Origin: Lichenicoccus roseus
GTDB lineage: Bacteria; Pseudomonadota; Alphaproteobacteria; Acetobacterales; Acetobacteraceae
Direction of reading: 5' to 3'
Assembly: GCF_005844085.1 (NCBI RefSeq)
Contig: NZ_VCDI01000002.1
Span: forward strand, 558,001-622,000
Length of the DNA stretch: 64,000 nucleotides
Shown: positions 8,862-19,188 of the stretch, piece by piece
How the letters are laid out: every line of letters starts with the position of its first letter
Numbering within the stretch: position 1 is the stretch's first letter
The notes under the pieces: generated by a model
What the model was told of the DNA's origin: nothing
Seen by the model: only the letters and a program-made list of their open reading frames with translations
Databases searched by the model: none
Translations under genes and position numbers: made by a program

Positions 8862-10109
8862 ATGACCGGGGATGCCGCCGATCGTGCGCTTGCCGAACAG
8901 TACGAGGCCTACCCCTACCCGGCGCGCGATGCCCGCGAAGAACGGACCCGCCTGATCGTCGGCAGCCCGGGACATCTGCGCGAGATCGACCACTGGGTAT
9001 TCGGCGCCGCCCGGTCCCGGTCGCAACCGCTGCGCGTGCTGGTGGCCGGCTGCGGCACCGGCGACGGCGCCATCATGTTGGCGCAGCAACTCGCCCAGGC
9101 CGGGCGTCCGGGCCACGTGCTGTGCCTCGATCGCTCGCGCGCAGCGCTCGGCATCGCGAAGGCGCGGGCGGAGGTGCGCGGGCTTGCCAACATCGCCTTC
9201 CGCGAGGCCGACCTGACGGAGACCGGCATGCTCGGCATCGGTCCGTTCGACTACATCGATTGCTGCGGCGTGCTGCATCACCTGCCGGAGCCGGAACGCA
9301 CCCTGCGGGACCTCGCGGCGCTGCTGGCGCCGGGCGGCGGCATCGGCCTGATGGTGTATGCGCCGCATGGCCGCACCGGCGTCTACATGCTGCAGGACGC
9401 GCTCGCGTTGCTGGCGCCGGCCGCCGAGCCGGCGGCACGGCGCCTCGACGTCGCCCGGCGGGTGATGCGCAACCTGCCGCGCTCGGCATGGCTGCATGCC
9501 AACGGCAATTTCGGCGACCATCTCAGCGGTGGCGATGCCGGACTGTACGACCTGCTGCTCAACCCGCGCGACCGTGCCTACGATGTGCCGGCGTTGCGGC
9601 ACCTGGTGGAAGCGTCCGGCCTGGCCATCGCCTGCCTGTTGGAACCAGCCCGCTACGACCCGGCCCTGCTGCTGCCGGATGCGAGGCTGCGCACCCGGCT
9701 GGAGACAATGCCGCCGTTCGACCGCGCCGCCGTGGCCGAGGCGCTCGCCGGCAACATGAACACCCACATCGCCTATGTGACGCGTCCGGGCGAGGCGCCG
9801 CCGCCGCCCGACCCGACGGCGCCGCACGCGGTGCCGGTCGCGCGCGAGATGCCGGCGGCCGAGCTCGCGCGGCAGATCGGCCCGGACGGCAGCCTGCCGC
9901 ACGCCTTCGGACGCCTGGCGGTGCGGATACCGCTGCCCGCGCAGGCCCGCGCCCTGCTCGGCCTGATCGACGGCGAGCGCACGGTGGGGGGCATCGCGGA
10001 GGCGATGCGCCAGCGCGGCGTGGCGCCGGCGCAGTTCGAGCCGGCCTGGCGGGACACCGCCGCAACGCTCATCCGGCTCAATCGCGTGCTGCTTGCCGCC
10101 CCGGGCTGA
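8862..10109 (+). CDS. SAM-dependent methyltransferase with C-terminal PqqD-like domain
   Basis: 415 residues. Residues about 1-230 form a class I methyltransferase: EQYEAYPYPARD near the N-terminus, motif I VLVAGCGTGDG, an acidic post-I loop (CLDRSRAALGIAKARA), and YIDCCGVLHHLPEPERTL (motif IV region). The C-terminal 75 residues (LPLPAQARALLG-like stretch, LIDGERTVGGIAEAMRQRG, then a winged-helix-like end) resemble PqqD-type domains, which in peptide-maturation enzymes act as recognition elements. Substrate unknown. Start ATG 8862 follows GGGGCAGG; a GTG at 8799 overlapping the previous gene is the alternative. The 3' end overlaps the YdcF gene by 17 nt, so the two are probably co-translated. 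Confidence 0.7.
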   Translation: MTGDAADRALAEQYEAYPYPARDAREERTRLIVGSPGHLREIDHWVFGAARSRSQPLRVLVAGCGTGDGAIMLAQQLAQAGRPGHVLCLDRSRAALGIAKARAEVRGLANIAFREADLTETGMLGIGPFDYIDCCGVLHHLPEPERTLRDLAALLAPGGGIGLMVYAPHGRTGVYMLQDALALLAPAAEPAARRLDVARRVMRNLPRSAWLHANGNFGDHLSGGDAGLYDLLLNPRDRAYDVPALRHLVEASGLAIACLLEPARYDPALLLPDARLRTRLETMPPFDRAAVAEALAGNMNTHIAYVTRPGEAPPPPDPTAPHAVPVAREMPAAELARQIGPDGSLPHAFGRLAVRIPLPAQARALLGLIDGERTVGGIAEAMRQRGVAPAQFEPAWRDTAATLIRLNRVLLAAPG

Positions 10110-10641
10110 TCCGGCGGCTCCGGCTGCCATCGTCATCTTCGGCGCCGGACTGCGCCCGGACGGCTCGCCCAGCCCGACGCTGGCCGGCCGGGTGCGAGCT
10201 GCGCTGGCTCTCGGCAGGCGCCTGCAGGGCCCGCTCTACATTCCGACCGGCGGCATCGGCCGCCATGGCCCATCGGAAGCGGCGGCGATGGCGGCGATGC
10301 TGCGCGAGCACGGAGTTGCGGACCACCGCATCGTGCGCGAGGACACCGCGCGCGACACCCTCGCCTCGGTGCTGGCCTGCGCCGCGATCCTGCGCGCGCG
10401 CGACCACCGCGGCCCGGTCTATGCAGCCAGCAGCGCCTATCATCTGCCTCGCTGCGTGCTGCTGCTGCGGCTTGCCGGGGTTGCGGCCCGTCCGGCACCG
10501 CCACCGCCGATGCCGGCCTCCTCGCGATGGCGCAAGCGCTGGTACTGGCGGCTGCGCGAAGTGCCGGCGCTGCCGTGGGACGCGATGCTGATGCTGCTTG
10601 CGATCGCAAGGCGCCGGAGCCTCCGACGCCTCTTGTCATGA
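10093..10641 (+). CDS. YdcF/ElyC family (DUF218) protein
   Basis: 182 residues with the DUF218 pattern: AIVIFGAGLRPDGSPSPTLAGRVRAAL near the start, PTGGIG, EAAAMAAMLREHGV, then EDTARDTLASV and YAASSAYHLPRCVLLLRLAG. This family includes E. coli YdcF (binds SAM) and ElyC/SanA envelope proteins; no membrane anchor is present here, so a YdcF-like cytoplasmic protein is the closer match. It starts with TTG 10093 inside the end of the methyltransferase gene, which argues for co-translation. The C-terminus is Arg-rich. Exact biochemical function of the family is unsettled. Confidence 0.7.
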   Translation: MPPRADPAAPAAIVIFGAGLRPDGSPSPTLAGRVRAALALGRRLQGPLYIPTGGIGRHGPSEAAAMAAMLREHGVADHRIVREDTARDTLASVLACAAILRARDHRGPVYAASSAYHLPRCVLLLRLAGVAARPAPPPPMPASSRWRKRWYWRLREVPALPWDAMLMLLAIARRRSLRRLLS

Positions 10642-11081
10642 CATGGTGGCCCACGAGGTCTCACGGATTCGTGGAAATACTGTATTTTACAGTATTGTTT
10701 TCAATCCGGGTCTTGATCGAACAAATCCTGCTCCCGGCTGATCACGAAATCGGTATTTTTTCGTCATCCAATGAGCGGGTTTCGATTGCGGTTCAGGAAT
10801 AACCCCGCTACCTAGTGGCCGAACGCTGCTATCGAAGATGTGACTATCAAAAACGCGAGACATTATAACGAGACTTTGCAAACCAGCCGGAAGCGAGTGA
10901 CTGCGTAATTCGACATCCGGTCGGGATTTTATTCATTTACAGATGTTTAGCTCGCGTCGTGGTTCAGCATCAAAGGCTTGCCGGTCGATTTTGACAGCAG
11001 GCCGCCGGACCACCCGCGGTCCCGAATTTCCCGAATACTTGAATTAACCCCCCGATCGATTGTCCCGAAGGAATTCCAGCC
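10642..11081. other. 440-bp AT-richer intergenic region
   Basis: Between the YdcF gene and the small ORF ahead of the GH16 gene. It is clearly richer in A and T than its surroundings and carries no ORF I would defend. It holds a perfect AT-rich dyad (10676-10696) and a TATAAC hexamer near 10864 that could be a -10 element for the GH16 unit. Such AT-rich gaps in a GC-rich genome are typical of regulated promoters or of acquired DNA; which applies is not decided by sequence alone. Confidence 0.5.
10676..10696. repeat. Perfect 9-bp inverted repeat with 3-nt spacer (possible operator)
   Basis: Arms AATACTGTA and TACAGTATT are exact reverse complements separated by TTT. The dyad lies 35 bp after the YdcF stop codon. 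Its AT-rich arms make a poor intrinsic terminator, and spacing rules out both the E. coli type LexA box and the alphaproteobacterial GTTC-N7-GTTC box. A binding site for a dimeric repressor (for example XRE type) is the best guess. Confidence 0.5.
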
Positions 11082-11183
11082 ATGACCAATCCCAGCCATG
11101 TTCATTACGATACCGCACACAACTCGGCGGTCCGGGCCGATGGCAGCGTTCACCGTAATGCTCCCGCACAGGGAGCCGTGTGA
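11082..11183 (+). CDS. 33-residue small ORF coupled to the GH16 gene
   Basis: ATG 11082 lies about 9 nt after AAGGA and opens a 33-codon frame (start MTNPSHVHYDTAHNS, end APAQGAV). Its TGA stop overlaps the ATG of the GH16 gene by one base (TGATG), the classic arrangement for translational coupling. The peptide is hydrophilic with four His and no signal sequence. It may be a leader peptide that sets GH16 translation, a small protein of its own, or the true N-terminus if a frameshift joins it to the GH16 frame. I know no matching family. Confidence 0.45.
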   Translation: MTNPSHVHYDTAHNSAVRADGSVHRNAPAQGAV

Positions 11184-13918
11184 TGAGCAACGGTTCCTTC
11201 GACGTCAACTTCACCACCACTACCAGCCTGTACAACACCCCGTTCACCACCATCTGGGGAAACTCCGACGAACACTCGCTGTCGTCCGCGGGACTTTGGC
11301 TCGGCTCGTCGGGATCCGACTACACCCCGATGGGGATCATGCAGAGCCCGTCAGGAGCAAGTGCAGGCGAGGGCTACGGACTGTACAGCTATACGGCGCG
11401 CTACGAGTATTCCGGGCAGGGCGCCGGTGACTACCTGCTGCTGTGGCGCGCCGACGACCAGTGGCTCGACGGTGCCGCTCCCGGGCTGATCACCGAAATG
11501 GACATGCTGGAGACGTTCGACAACTCGAAGACCGCCATGTCCACGCTGCACTACTACCAGTCCTCTGCTGGCAGCGACAACGGCTACAGCTCGCACGGCA
11601 CCACCGGCCTCGACCTCACCAAGCTGCATGTCTATTCGATGGATTGGGAGGCGGGATCGCTAACCTTCTATATCGACGGCAAGGAGATCTACCAGGTCAC
11701 CGGCTCGACCGTGCCGACCGACTACGCGCACGGCGGCTCCAACCAGGTGATGGGAATGGGCGCCGAGAACGAGAACAGTTCGGTCGGCATGTATGTCACC
11801 GAGGCGCAGTATACATCCTCCGCCGATCTCGCCTCCGATGGCGGCGCCGGTAGCGTGATGGCCGCTCAGATCAGCCGCGCCGGCATCGCAACCTCCACCA
11901 TCACCACGACGACCACGACCGCCACCCCATCCGGCCCGATCGCCGACACCGCCGCGATCAATGTCTCGGCACCCGGCACGGTGCAGGAAGCGAGCGTCGG
12001 CGCCGGCGTCACGGTCAAGGAGATCATAACCGGCACGCCCGGCGCCACGGTCTACGAGGCGGTCTTCACCAAGACCTACGGCGCCGAGAGCAGCTGGACC
12101 GCGGTGACGCTGAACAGCGCCGGCACGGCCACCATCAGCGTTCCCTTCCAGCACACCGGCGACTTCCTCGTGGTTGCGAGCGACACCTCGGGCGCGGCCG
12201 CGGTGAACGGCTACTCCAGCGCCATCACCATCACCGATGCGGCGGCGACCGCGCCCACCGCGCCGACCGCTCCCACCGCGCCGACGATCCCGGTGACCCT
12301 CGCGGTCTCGGCACCCGGCACCGTCCAGGAGGCCGGCGCCGGCGCCGGCGTCACCGTTACCGAGACGATCAGCGCGACCGGTGTCTCCACCGTCTATGCC
12401 GAGGTGCTGACCTCGTCGGGCGCCGTCGAGAGCGGCTACCAGGCGGTCGCCATCGGCGCCGCCGGCACCGGCACGGTGTCCCTGCATCTCGCGCAGTCGG
12501 GCGACATCGTCCAGGTCGCCAACAGCACGTCCTCGCCGTCGGTCACCGCGAAGTCGGCAGCTGTCAAGATCACCGATCCGGTCGCGACCGCGCCGGTCGC
12601 CCCGACGACGCCCGTCGTAGCGTCCGCCCCGACCTTCACGATCACCTCCATCACCGACGTGAACAACACGCTGGTCGTCACCGGCACCCGCGCCATCGGC
12701 TCGACCAGCACGGTGCGCGACTACATCGACGGCTCCTACAAGGGTGTGGTCCAGGACAATGCAGCGGACGGCAGCTTCACCTACGATCTCGCGGCGCCGA
12801 CCACCGCCGGCAACCACACGCTGGAGCTGACGCTGGACCAGTCCGGCCTCACCGCCAGCAAGAGCTTCACCGTGCCGGGCGCCACGACCACAACGCCGGC
12901 GCCGAAGCCCACCATCAGTGTCTCCGCGCCCGGTTCCGTGCAGGAAGCCAAGGTCGGCGCCGGCGTCACCGTCACCGAAACCATAACCACGACCAACCTC
13001 GCCGCGTCGGGCAATTCCGGCACGGTCTATGCCGAAGTGCTGACCAGGTCCGGCGCGGTCGAGAGCGGCTACCAGGCGGTGAGCATCGTCAACGGCACCG
13101 GCACCGTGGCGCTGCACCTCGCCAACACCGGCGACACCGTGCAGGTGGCCAGCAGCCTGGCCAGCCCGGTGACAACCGCGGCATCCTCGGCGATCACCAT
13201 CACCGACCCCACGGTCGCCAAATCGTTCACCATCTCCAGCATCACCGAGACCAATGGCCAGCTCGTCGTCATCGGCAACCGAGCGATCGGCTCGGCCTCC
13301 ACGGTGCGCGACGTCGTCGACGGCAGCTACAAGGGTGTGATCCAGGACAATGCGGCGGACGGCTCGTTCCGCTACGTCCTCGCGGCGCCGACCACGGCCG
13401 GCACCCACACCCTGCAGCTGACACTCGACCAGTCGAACCTCACCGCCAGCATGAGCTTCATCACGTCGGCGAGCGGCACGGGCGGTACGGGCGGTACGGC
13501 GGGCACCGGCGTGACCGTCGCCCCGACCGGCACGCAGCCGGCCGGCGGCTCGTCCAGCAGCACCGCCACGCCGAGCGGCCTCACCATCTCCAGCCTCACC
13601 GAGGACAAGGGCCTGCTGCTGATGACCGGCGACAAGGAGATCGGCAGCGCCGCCACCATGCGCGAGACCATGGACGGCCACTATCTCGGCACCCTGCGCG
13701 ACGGACTGAAGGACGGCGCCTTCAGCATGCACATCCAGGACGTCACCGCCGGCGCCCATGTGCTGCAGCTGACGCTCGACGGCTCCAGCACGACCGCCAC
13801 CTACGACTTCACCAAGACCGCGACCGGCAGCATCACCGCGCTGATGCCCGCCGGCACCGCCAGCGCCAGCACGCTGATCGTCGCCAACCACAACTCCGCC
13901 AGCGCGACCGCGGCCTGA
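11183..13918 (+). CDS. GH16 family glycoside hydrolase with Ig-like repeat modules
   Basis: 911 residues. Residues about 1-215 are a GH16 jelly roll with the catalytic motif EMDMLE at 105-110 (pattern E-x-D-x-x-E: nucleophile, assisting Asp, acid/base), plus Trp-rich strands (LLLWRADDQWLDG, VYSMDWEAG, FYIDGKEIYQ). The rest is about 700 residues of two alternating Ig-like modules joined by Thr/Ala/Pro linkers (TAPTAPTAPTAPT): type A begins VSAPGTVQEA, type B contains GSYKGVVQDNAADGSF, in the order A-A-B-A-B-B. No Sec or Tat signal is present, so export by a type I system is possible. Likely substrate is a beta-1,3/1,4-glucan or galactan, not resolved. A GTG at 11180 is an alternative start. 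A nested hairpin follows the stop. Confidence 0.8.
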   Translation: MSNGSFDVNFTTTTSLYNTPFTTIWGNSDEHSLSSAGLWLGSSGSDYTPMGIMQSPSGASAGEGYGLYSYTARYEYSGQGAGDYLLLWRADDQWLDGAAPGLITEMDMLETFDNSKTAMSTLHYYQSSAGSDNGYSSHGTTGLDLTKLHVYSMDWEAGSLTFYIDGKEIYQVTGSTVPTDYAHGGSNQVMGMGAENENSSVGMYVTEAQYTSSADLASDGGAGSVMAAQISRAGIATSTITTTTTTATPSGPIADTAAINVSAPGTVQEASVGAGVTVKEIITGTPGATVYEAVFTKTYGAESSWTAVTLNSAGTATISVPFQHTGDFLVVASDTSGAAAVNGYSSAITITDAAATAPTAPTAPTAPTIPVTLAVSAPGTVQEAGAGAGVTVTETISATGVSTVYAEVLTSSGAVESGYQAVAIGAAGTGTVSLHLAQSGDIVQVANSTSSPSVTAKSAAVKITDPVATAPVAPTTPVVASAPTFTITSITDVNNTLVVTGTRAIGSTSTVRDYIDGSYKGVVQDNAADGSFTYDLAAPTTAGNHTLELTLDQSGLTASKSFTVPGATTTTPAPKPTISVSAPGSVQEAKVGAGVTVTETITTTNLAASGNSGTVYAEVLTRSGAVESGYQAVSIVNGTGTVALHLANTGDTVQVASSLASPVTTAASSAITITDPTVAKSFTISSITETNGQLVVIGNRAIGSASTVRDVVDGSYKGVIQDNAADGSFRYVLAAPTTAGTHTLQLTLDQSNLTASMSFITSASGTGGTGGTAGTGVTVAPTGTQPAGGSSSSTATPSGLTISSLTEDKGLLLMTGDKEIGSAATMRETMDGHYLGTLRDGLKDGAFSMHIQDVTAGAHVLQLTLDGSSTTATYDFTKTATGSITALMPAGTASASTLIVANHNSASATAA
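11958..13830 (+). repeat. Coding tandem module array (A-A-B-A-B-B) inside the GH16 gene
   Basis: Two module types recur. Type A copies begin near 11958, 12304 and 12916 (VSAPG-x-VQEA start). Type B copies begin near 12633, 13225 and 13582. At DNA level 12736-12772 and 13327-13363 match at 35 of 37 positions, and the type A segments near 12398 and 13028 are also nearly identical, which points to recent duplication or gene conversion rather than old divergence. The last B copy is the most diverged. Confidence 0.75.
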
Positions 13919-13971
13919 ACCGACCGATCCGGCCTGCAAGCCGGGTCCTGGTCACACACTCCGGAATGCAT

Positions 13972-14026
13972 CCGCCGTGGCACGCCGGAGCTTTACAGCT
14001 CCAGGCAGGCCACGGCGGAGTTTCTT
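13972..14026 (+). terminator. Nested double hairpin, probable terminator or attenuator
   Basis: Outer arms CCGCCGTGGC (13972-13981) and GCCACGGCGG (14009-14018) pair perfectly; inside, GGAGCT-TTAC-AGCTCC forms a second perfect hairpin. The T-rich AGTTTCTTC follows. It lies 53 bp after the GH16 stop and ends two bases before the OGFr_N start codon, so it may terminate GH16 transcription or occlude translation of the next gene. Confidence 0.6.
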
Positions 14027-14027
14027 C

Positions 14028-14573
14028 ATGGCGACCAGTTCCCGCATCCTCGACTTCCTGAGCGGCGCCGGAACCGACGGCAGCGGACGCCGGATCGAGG
14101 AGATCCAGGCCTGGGACGACCGCCGGCTCGAAGCGGTGCACGACTACATCCAGTGGCTGTTCCCGCTTCCGGAAGCCAGCGGCTTCAACCCGGACGCGCC
14201 GATCCTGACCGGCACCGACATCGCCACCCTGAAGCACGACCCCGGGCTGCAGGAGGCGCTGAGGCGATCCTGGCGGCGGATGCTGGCGTTCTACCGGCTG
14301 GAGGCCATCGCCGCCCCGGGCGCCCCGGTGGCGGCGCTGGATGCGGCCAGTGTCGTGCGCGCGCACTGGATGCGGCCCGGCGACCACAACATGCTGCGCA
14401 TCAGCCGCATCCTGCGCTGCCTGGCGCTGGCCGGGCTGGGCCACGAGGCGACCCTGACGCTGGCGGCGCTGGAGCGGGTGTACGCGGCGCCCGGCGGCGC
14501 GCAGGCGATCGGCGCCCGCAGCCTCGGCTTCTGGCGGCAGGCAGCGGGGCCCGATCACCCGGGAATTCCTTGA
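14028..14573 (+). CDS. OGFr_N-domain protein (opioid growth factor receptor-like domain)
   Basis: 181 residues with the conserved OGFr_N signature: ILDFLSGAGTDGSGR, IQAWDDRRLEAVHDYIQWLFPLPEAS, and FNPDAPIL. The domain is named from an animal protein but is widespread in fungi and proteobacteria, where its function is unknown; no catalytic residues are evident. The protein looks soluble and mostly helical. Start ATG 14028 follows the nested hairpin directly, with no good Shine-Dalgarno. The glycine riboswitch of the next operon begins about 30 bp after its stop. Confidence 0.8.
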   Translation: MATSSRILDFLSGAGTDGSGRRIEEIQAWDDRRLEAVHDYIQWLFPLPEASGFNPDAPILTGTDIATLKHDPGLQEALRRSWRRMLAFYRLEAIAAPGAPVAALDAASVVRAHWMRPGDHNMLRISRILRCLALAGLGHEATLTLAALERVYAAPGGAQAIGARSLGFWRQAAGPDHPGIP

Positions 14574-14603
14574 CTTTGGTGCAGCGCAACGCGATCTAGG
14601 ATG

Positions 14604-14757
14604 GGCTGACGCGGGAGAGACCGGTGACACCCGGCGCCGAAGGAGCAACCGCCCCGGAAACTCTCAGGCAAAAGGACCGCCCAGCTCTAGCTTCTGGAAA
14701 GTGGCGTCTCGCGCGCCCGCCGACGGGATAACGATCTCAGGCCAACCGACAGAAGGG
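14604..14757 (+). ncRNA. Tandem glycine riboswitch upstream of gcvT
   Basis: Aptamer 1 (about 14604-14684) shows the glycine-riboswitch core: GCGGGAGAGACC, GCGCCGAAGGAGCAA, and GGAAACTCTCAGGCAAAAGGACCGC. Aptamer 2 (about 14691-14755) is closed by a perfect P1 of CTTCTG (14691-14696) with CAGAAG (14750-14755) and keeps GCCGACGGGATAACGATCTCAGG. The second aptamer ends about 45 nt before the gcvT ATG, leaving room for an expression platform near the ribosome binding site. Glycine binding normally switches on glycine-cleavage genes, consistent with the gcvT-gcvP operon behind it. Confidence 0.92.
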
Positions 14758-14800
14758 GCACCAACGGACCGGCACTACGCCGGCCAGCGAGGTGTGTCCC

Positions 14801-15963
14801 ATGGCCCTGTCCGACGTCGCCGTCGCCCGCACCCCGCTCCACGCCCTGCATGTCTCGCTCGGCGCCCGCATGGTGCCGTTCGCCGGCTACGAGATGCCGC
14901 TGCAATATCCCGCCGGCATCCTCACCGAACATCTGCACACCCGCGCCAGGGCCGGGCTGTTCGACGTCTCGCACATGGGGCAGATCCGGCTGCGGCCGCG
15001 CTCGGGCCTGGTGGCTGATGCGGCGCTGGCGCTGGAACGGCTGGTGCCGGCGGACATCGTCTCGATCGCACCCGGCCGGCAGCGCTACACGCTGTTCACC
15101 GATCCGCAGGGGGGCATCCTCGACGACCTGATGGTGGCCAATCTCGGCGACCACCTGCTCCTGGTGGTGAATGCCGCCTGCAAGCAGACCGATCTGCTGC
15201 ACCTGCGCGCCCACCTGTCGGACGCCTGCACCGTCGAGCCGCTGTTCGAGCGCGGGCTGGTGGCGCTGCAGGGCCCCGGCGCGGAAGCGGCGCTGGCGGC
15301 GCTCGCCCCGGAGGCCGCCGCGATGAGTTTCATGGACGTCCGCCCGCTCGACGTGGCGGGCGTGTCCTGCATGGTCTCGCGCTCCGGCTATACCGGCGAG
15401 GATGGCTACGAGCTCGGCATCCCGCAGACCGATGTGGTGCGGGTCGCCGAGGCGCTGCTGGCGCAACCGGGTGTGCTGCCGATCGGCCTCGGCGCCCGCG
15501 ACAGCCTGCGACTCGAGGCCGGCCTGTGCCTGTACGGCACCGATCTCGATGCCGGCACCAGCCCGGCCGAGGCGGCGCTCGAATGGTCGATCCAGAAGAG
15601 CCGTCGTATCGGCGGCGTCCGCGCCGGCGGCTTCCCCGGCGCCGACCGCGTGCTGGCCGAACTGGGCTCCGGGGCAGGGCGGCGGCGGGTCGGGCTGCTG
15701 CCGGAAGGCCGCGCGCCGTTGCGAGGCGGCACCAGGCTGTTCGCCAGCGAGGATTTCAACGCGCCTTCGATCGGCACCGTCCGGTCCGGGGCATTCGGGC
15801 CCACCCTGAACGCGCCGATGGCGATGGCGATGGTCGAAACCGGTCACTCGGCCGACGGCACCCGGCTGGTCGCCGAGCTGCGTGGCCGCCCGGTGCCGGT
15901 CCGCGTCGCACCGCTTCCATTCGTCACCCCCGGCTACAAGCGAAACGCCAAGAGGACCGCAGC

Positions 15964-15967
<4 letters not shown>
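14801..15967 (+). CDS. gcvT: Glycine cleavage system T protein (aminomethyltransferase)
   Basis: 388 residues, typical length. The start [24 protein letters not shown] and the [10 protein letters not shown] motif identify the folate-binding aminomethyltransferase, which transfers the methylene group from the aminomethyl-lipoyl H protein to tetrahydrofolate and releases ammonia. Later motifs [12 protein letters not shown] and [17 protein letters not shown] are also present. ATG 14801 gives the standard N-terminus; a GTG at 14792 is less likely. It sits behind a glycine riboswitch and overlaps gcvP by ATGA, so it is glycine-induced and co-translated with gcvP. A gcvH gene is absent from its usual place between the two. 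Confidence 0.96.
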
Positions 15968-18840
<2,873 letters not shown>

Positions 18841-19188
18841 TCCGGTCGAAGCCGGACGGCCGGAAGACCTCGAACCCTGCGGCCTGTCGATACGCGGACC
18901 ATGATCTGAACGGCAGGCTGAAGCCGGGAGACTGCCCGCGACAGCCGAACTCTTCCGGGTAGACGGGCTGCAGCGCCTGTCGCCTCGATCGACCTCGCGC
19001 AGAGAGTGATGGATGCAGCGGTGGCGGCTTCTCCACCCGACCGGGTGGACTGATGCCGACAGGCCCTTCGTGCCTCGATCCGTGGACGATGCGGACGGCT
19101 GGCAGAACCCGGCTCATGGTGAAGCATGGACATCCGGCCTGAAACGACTCAGGCTCGACGACGGTACGGAGATACCGGGAGGAAACAC
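18841..19188. other. 348-bp intergenic region between gcvP and the esterase gene
   Basis: No ORF with family features on either strand. A short TCCGG/CCGGA dyad follows the gcvP stop but is too short to call a terminator. A clear Shine-Dalgarno (GGAGGAAA) at the right end serves the esterase. Nothing else recognised. Confidence 0.4.

Noticed and set aside
10676-10696. The AT-rich dyad read as a LexA box or terminator
   Set aside because: CTG-N7-CAG spacing is too short for the E. coli type box, and the AT-rich stem without a following T run is a weak terminator.
11660-13939. Long reverse-strand frame of 759 codons opposite the GH16 gene
   Set aside because: Composition is Arg/Gly/Ala/Asp-rich mirror of the repeat modules with no family motif; an antisense shadow in GC-rich DNA.
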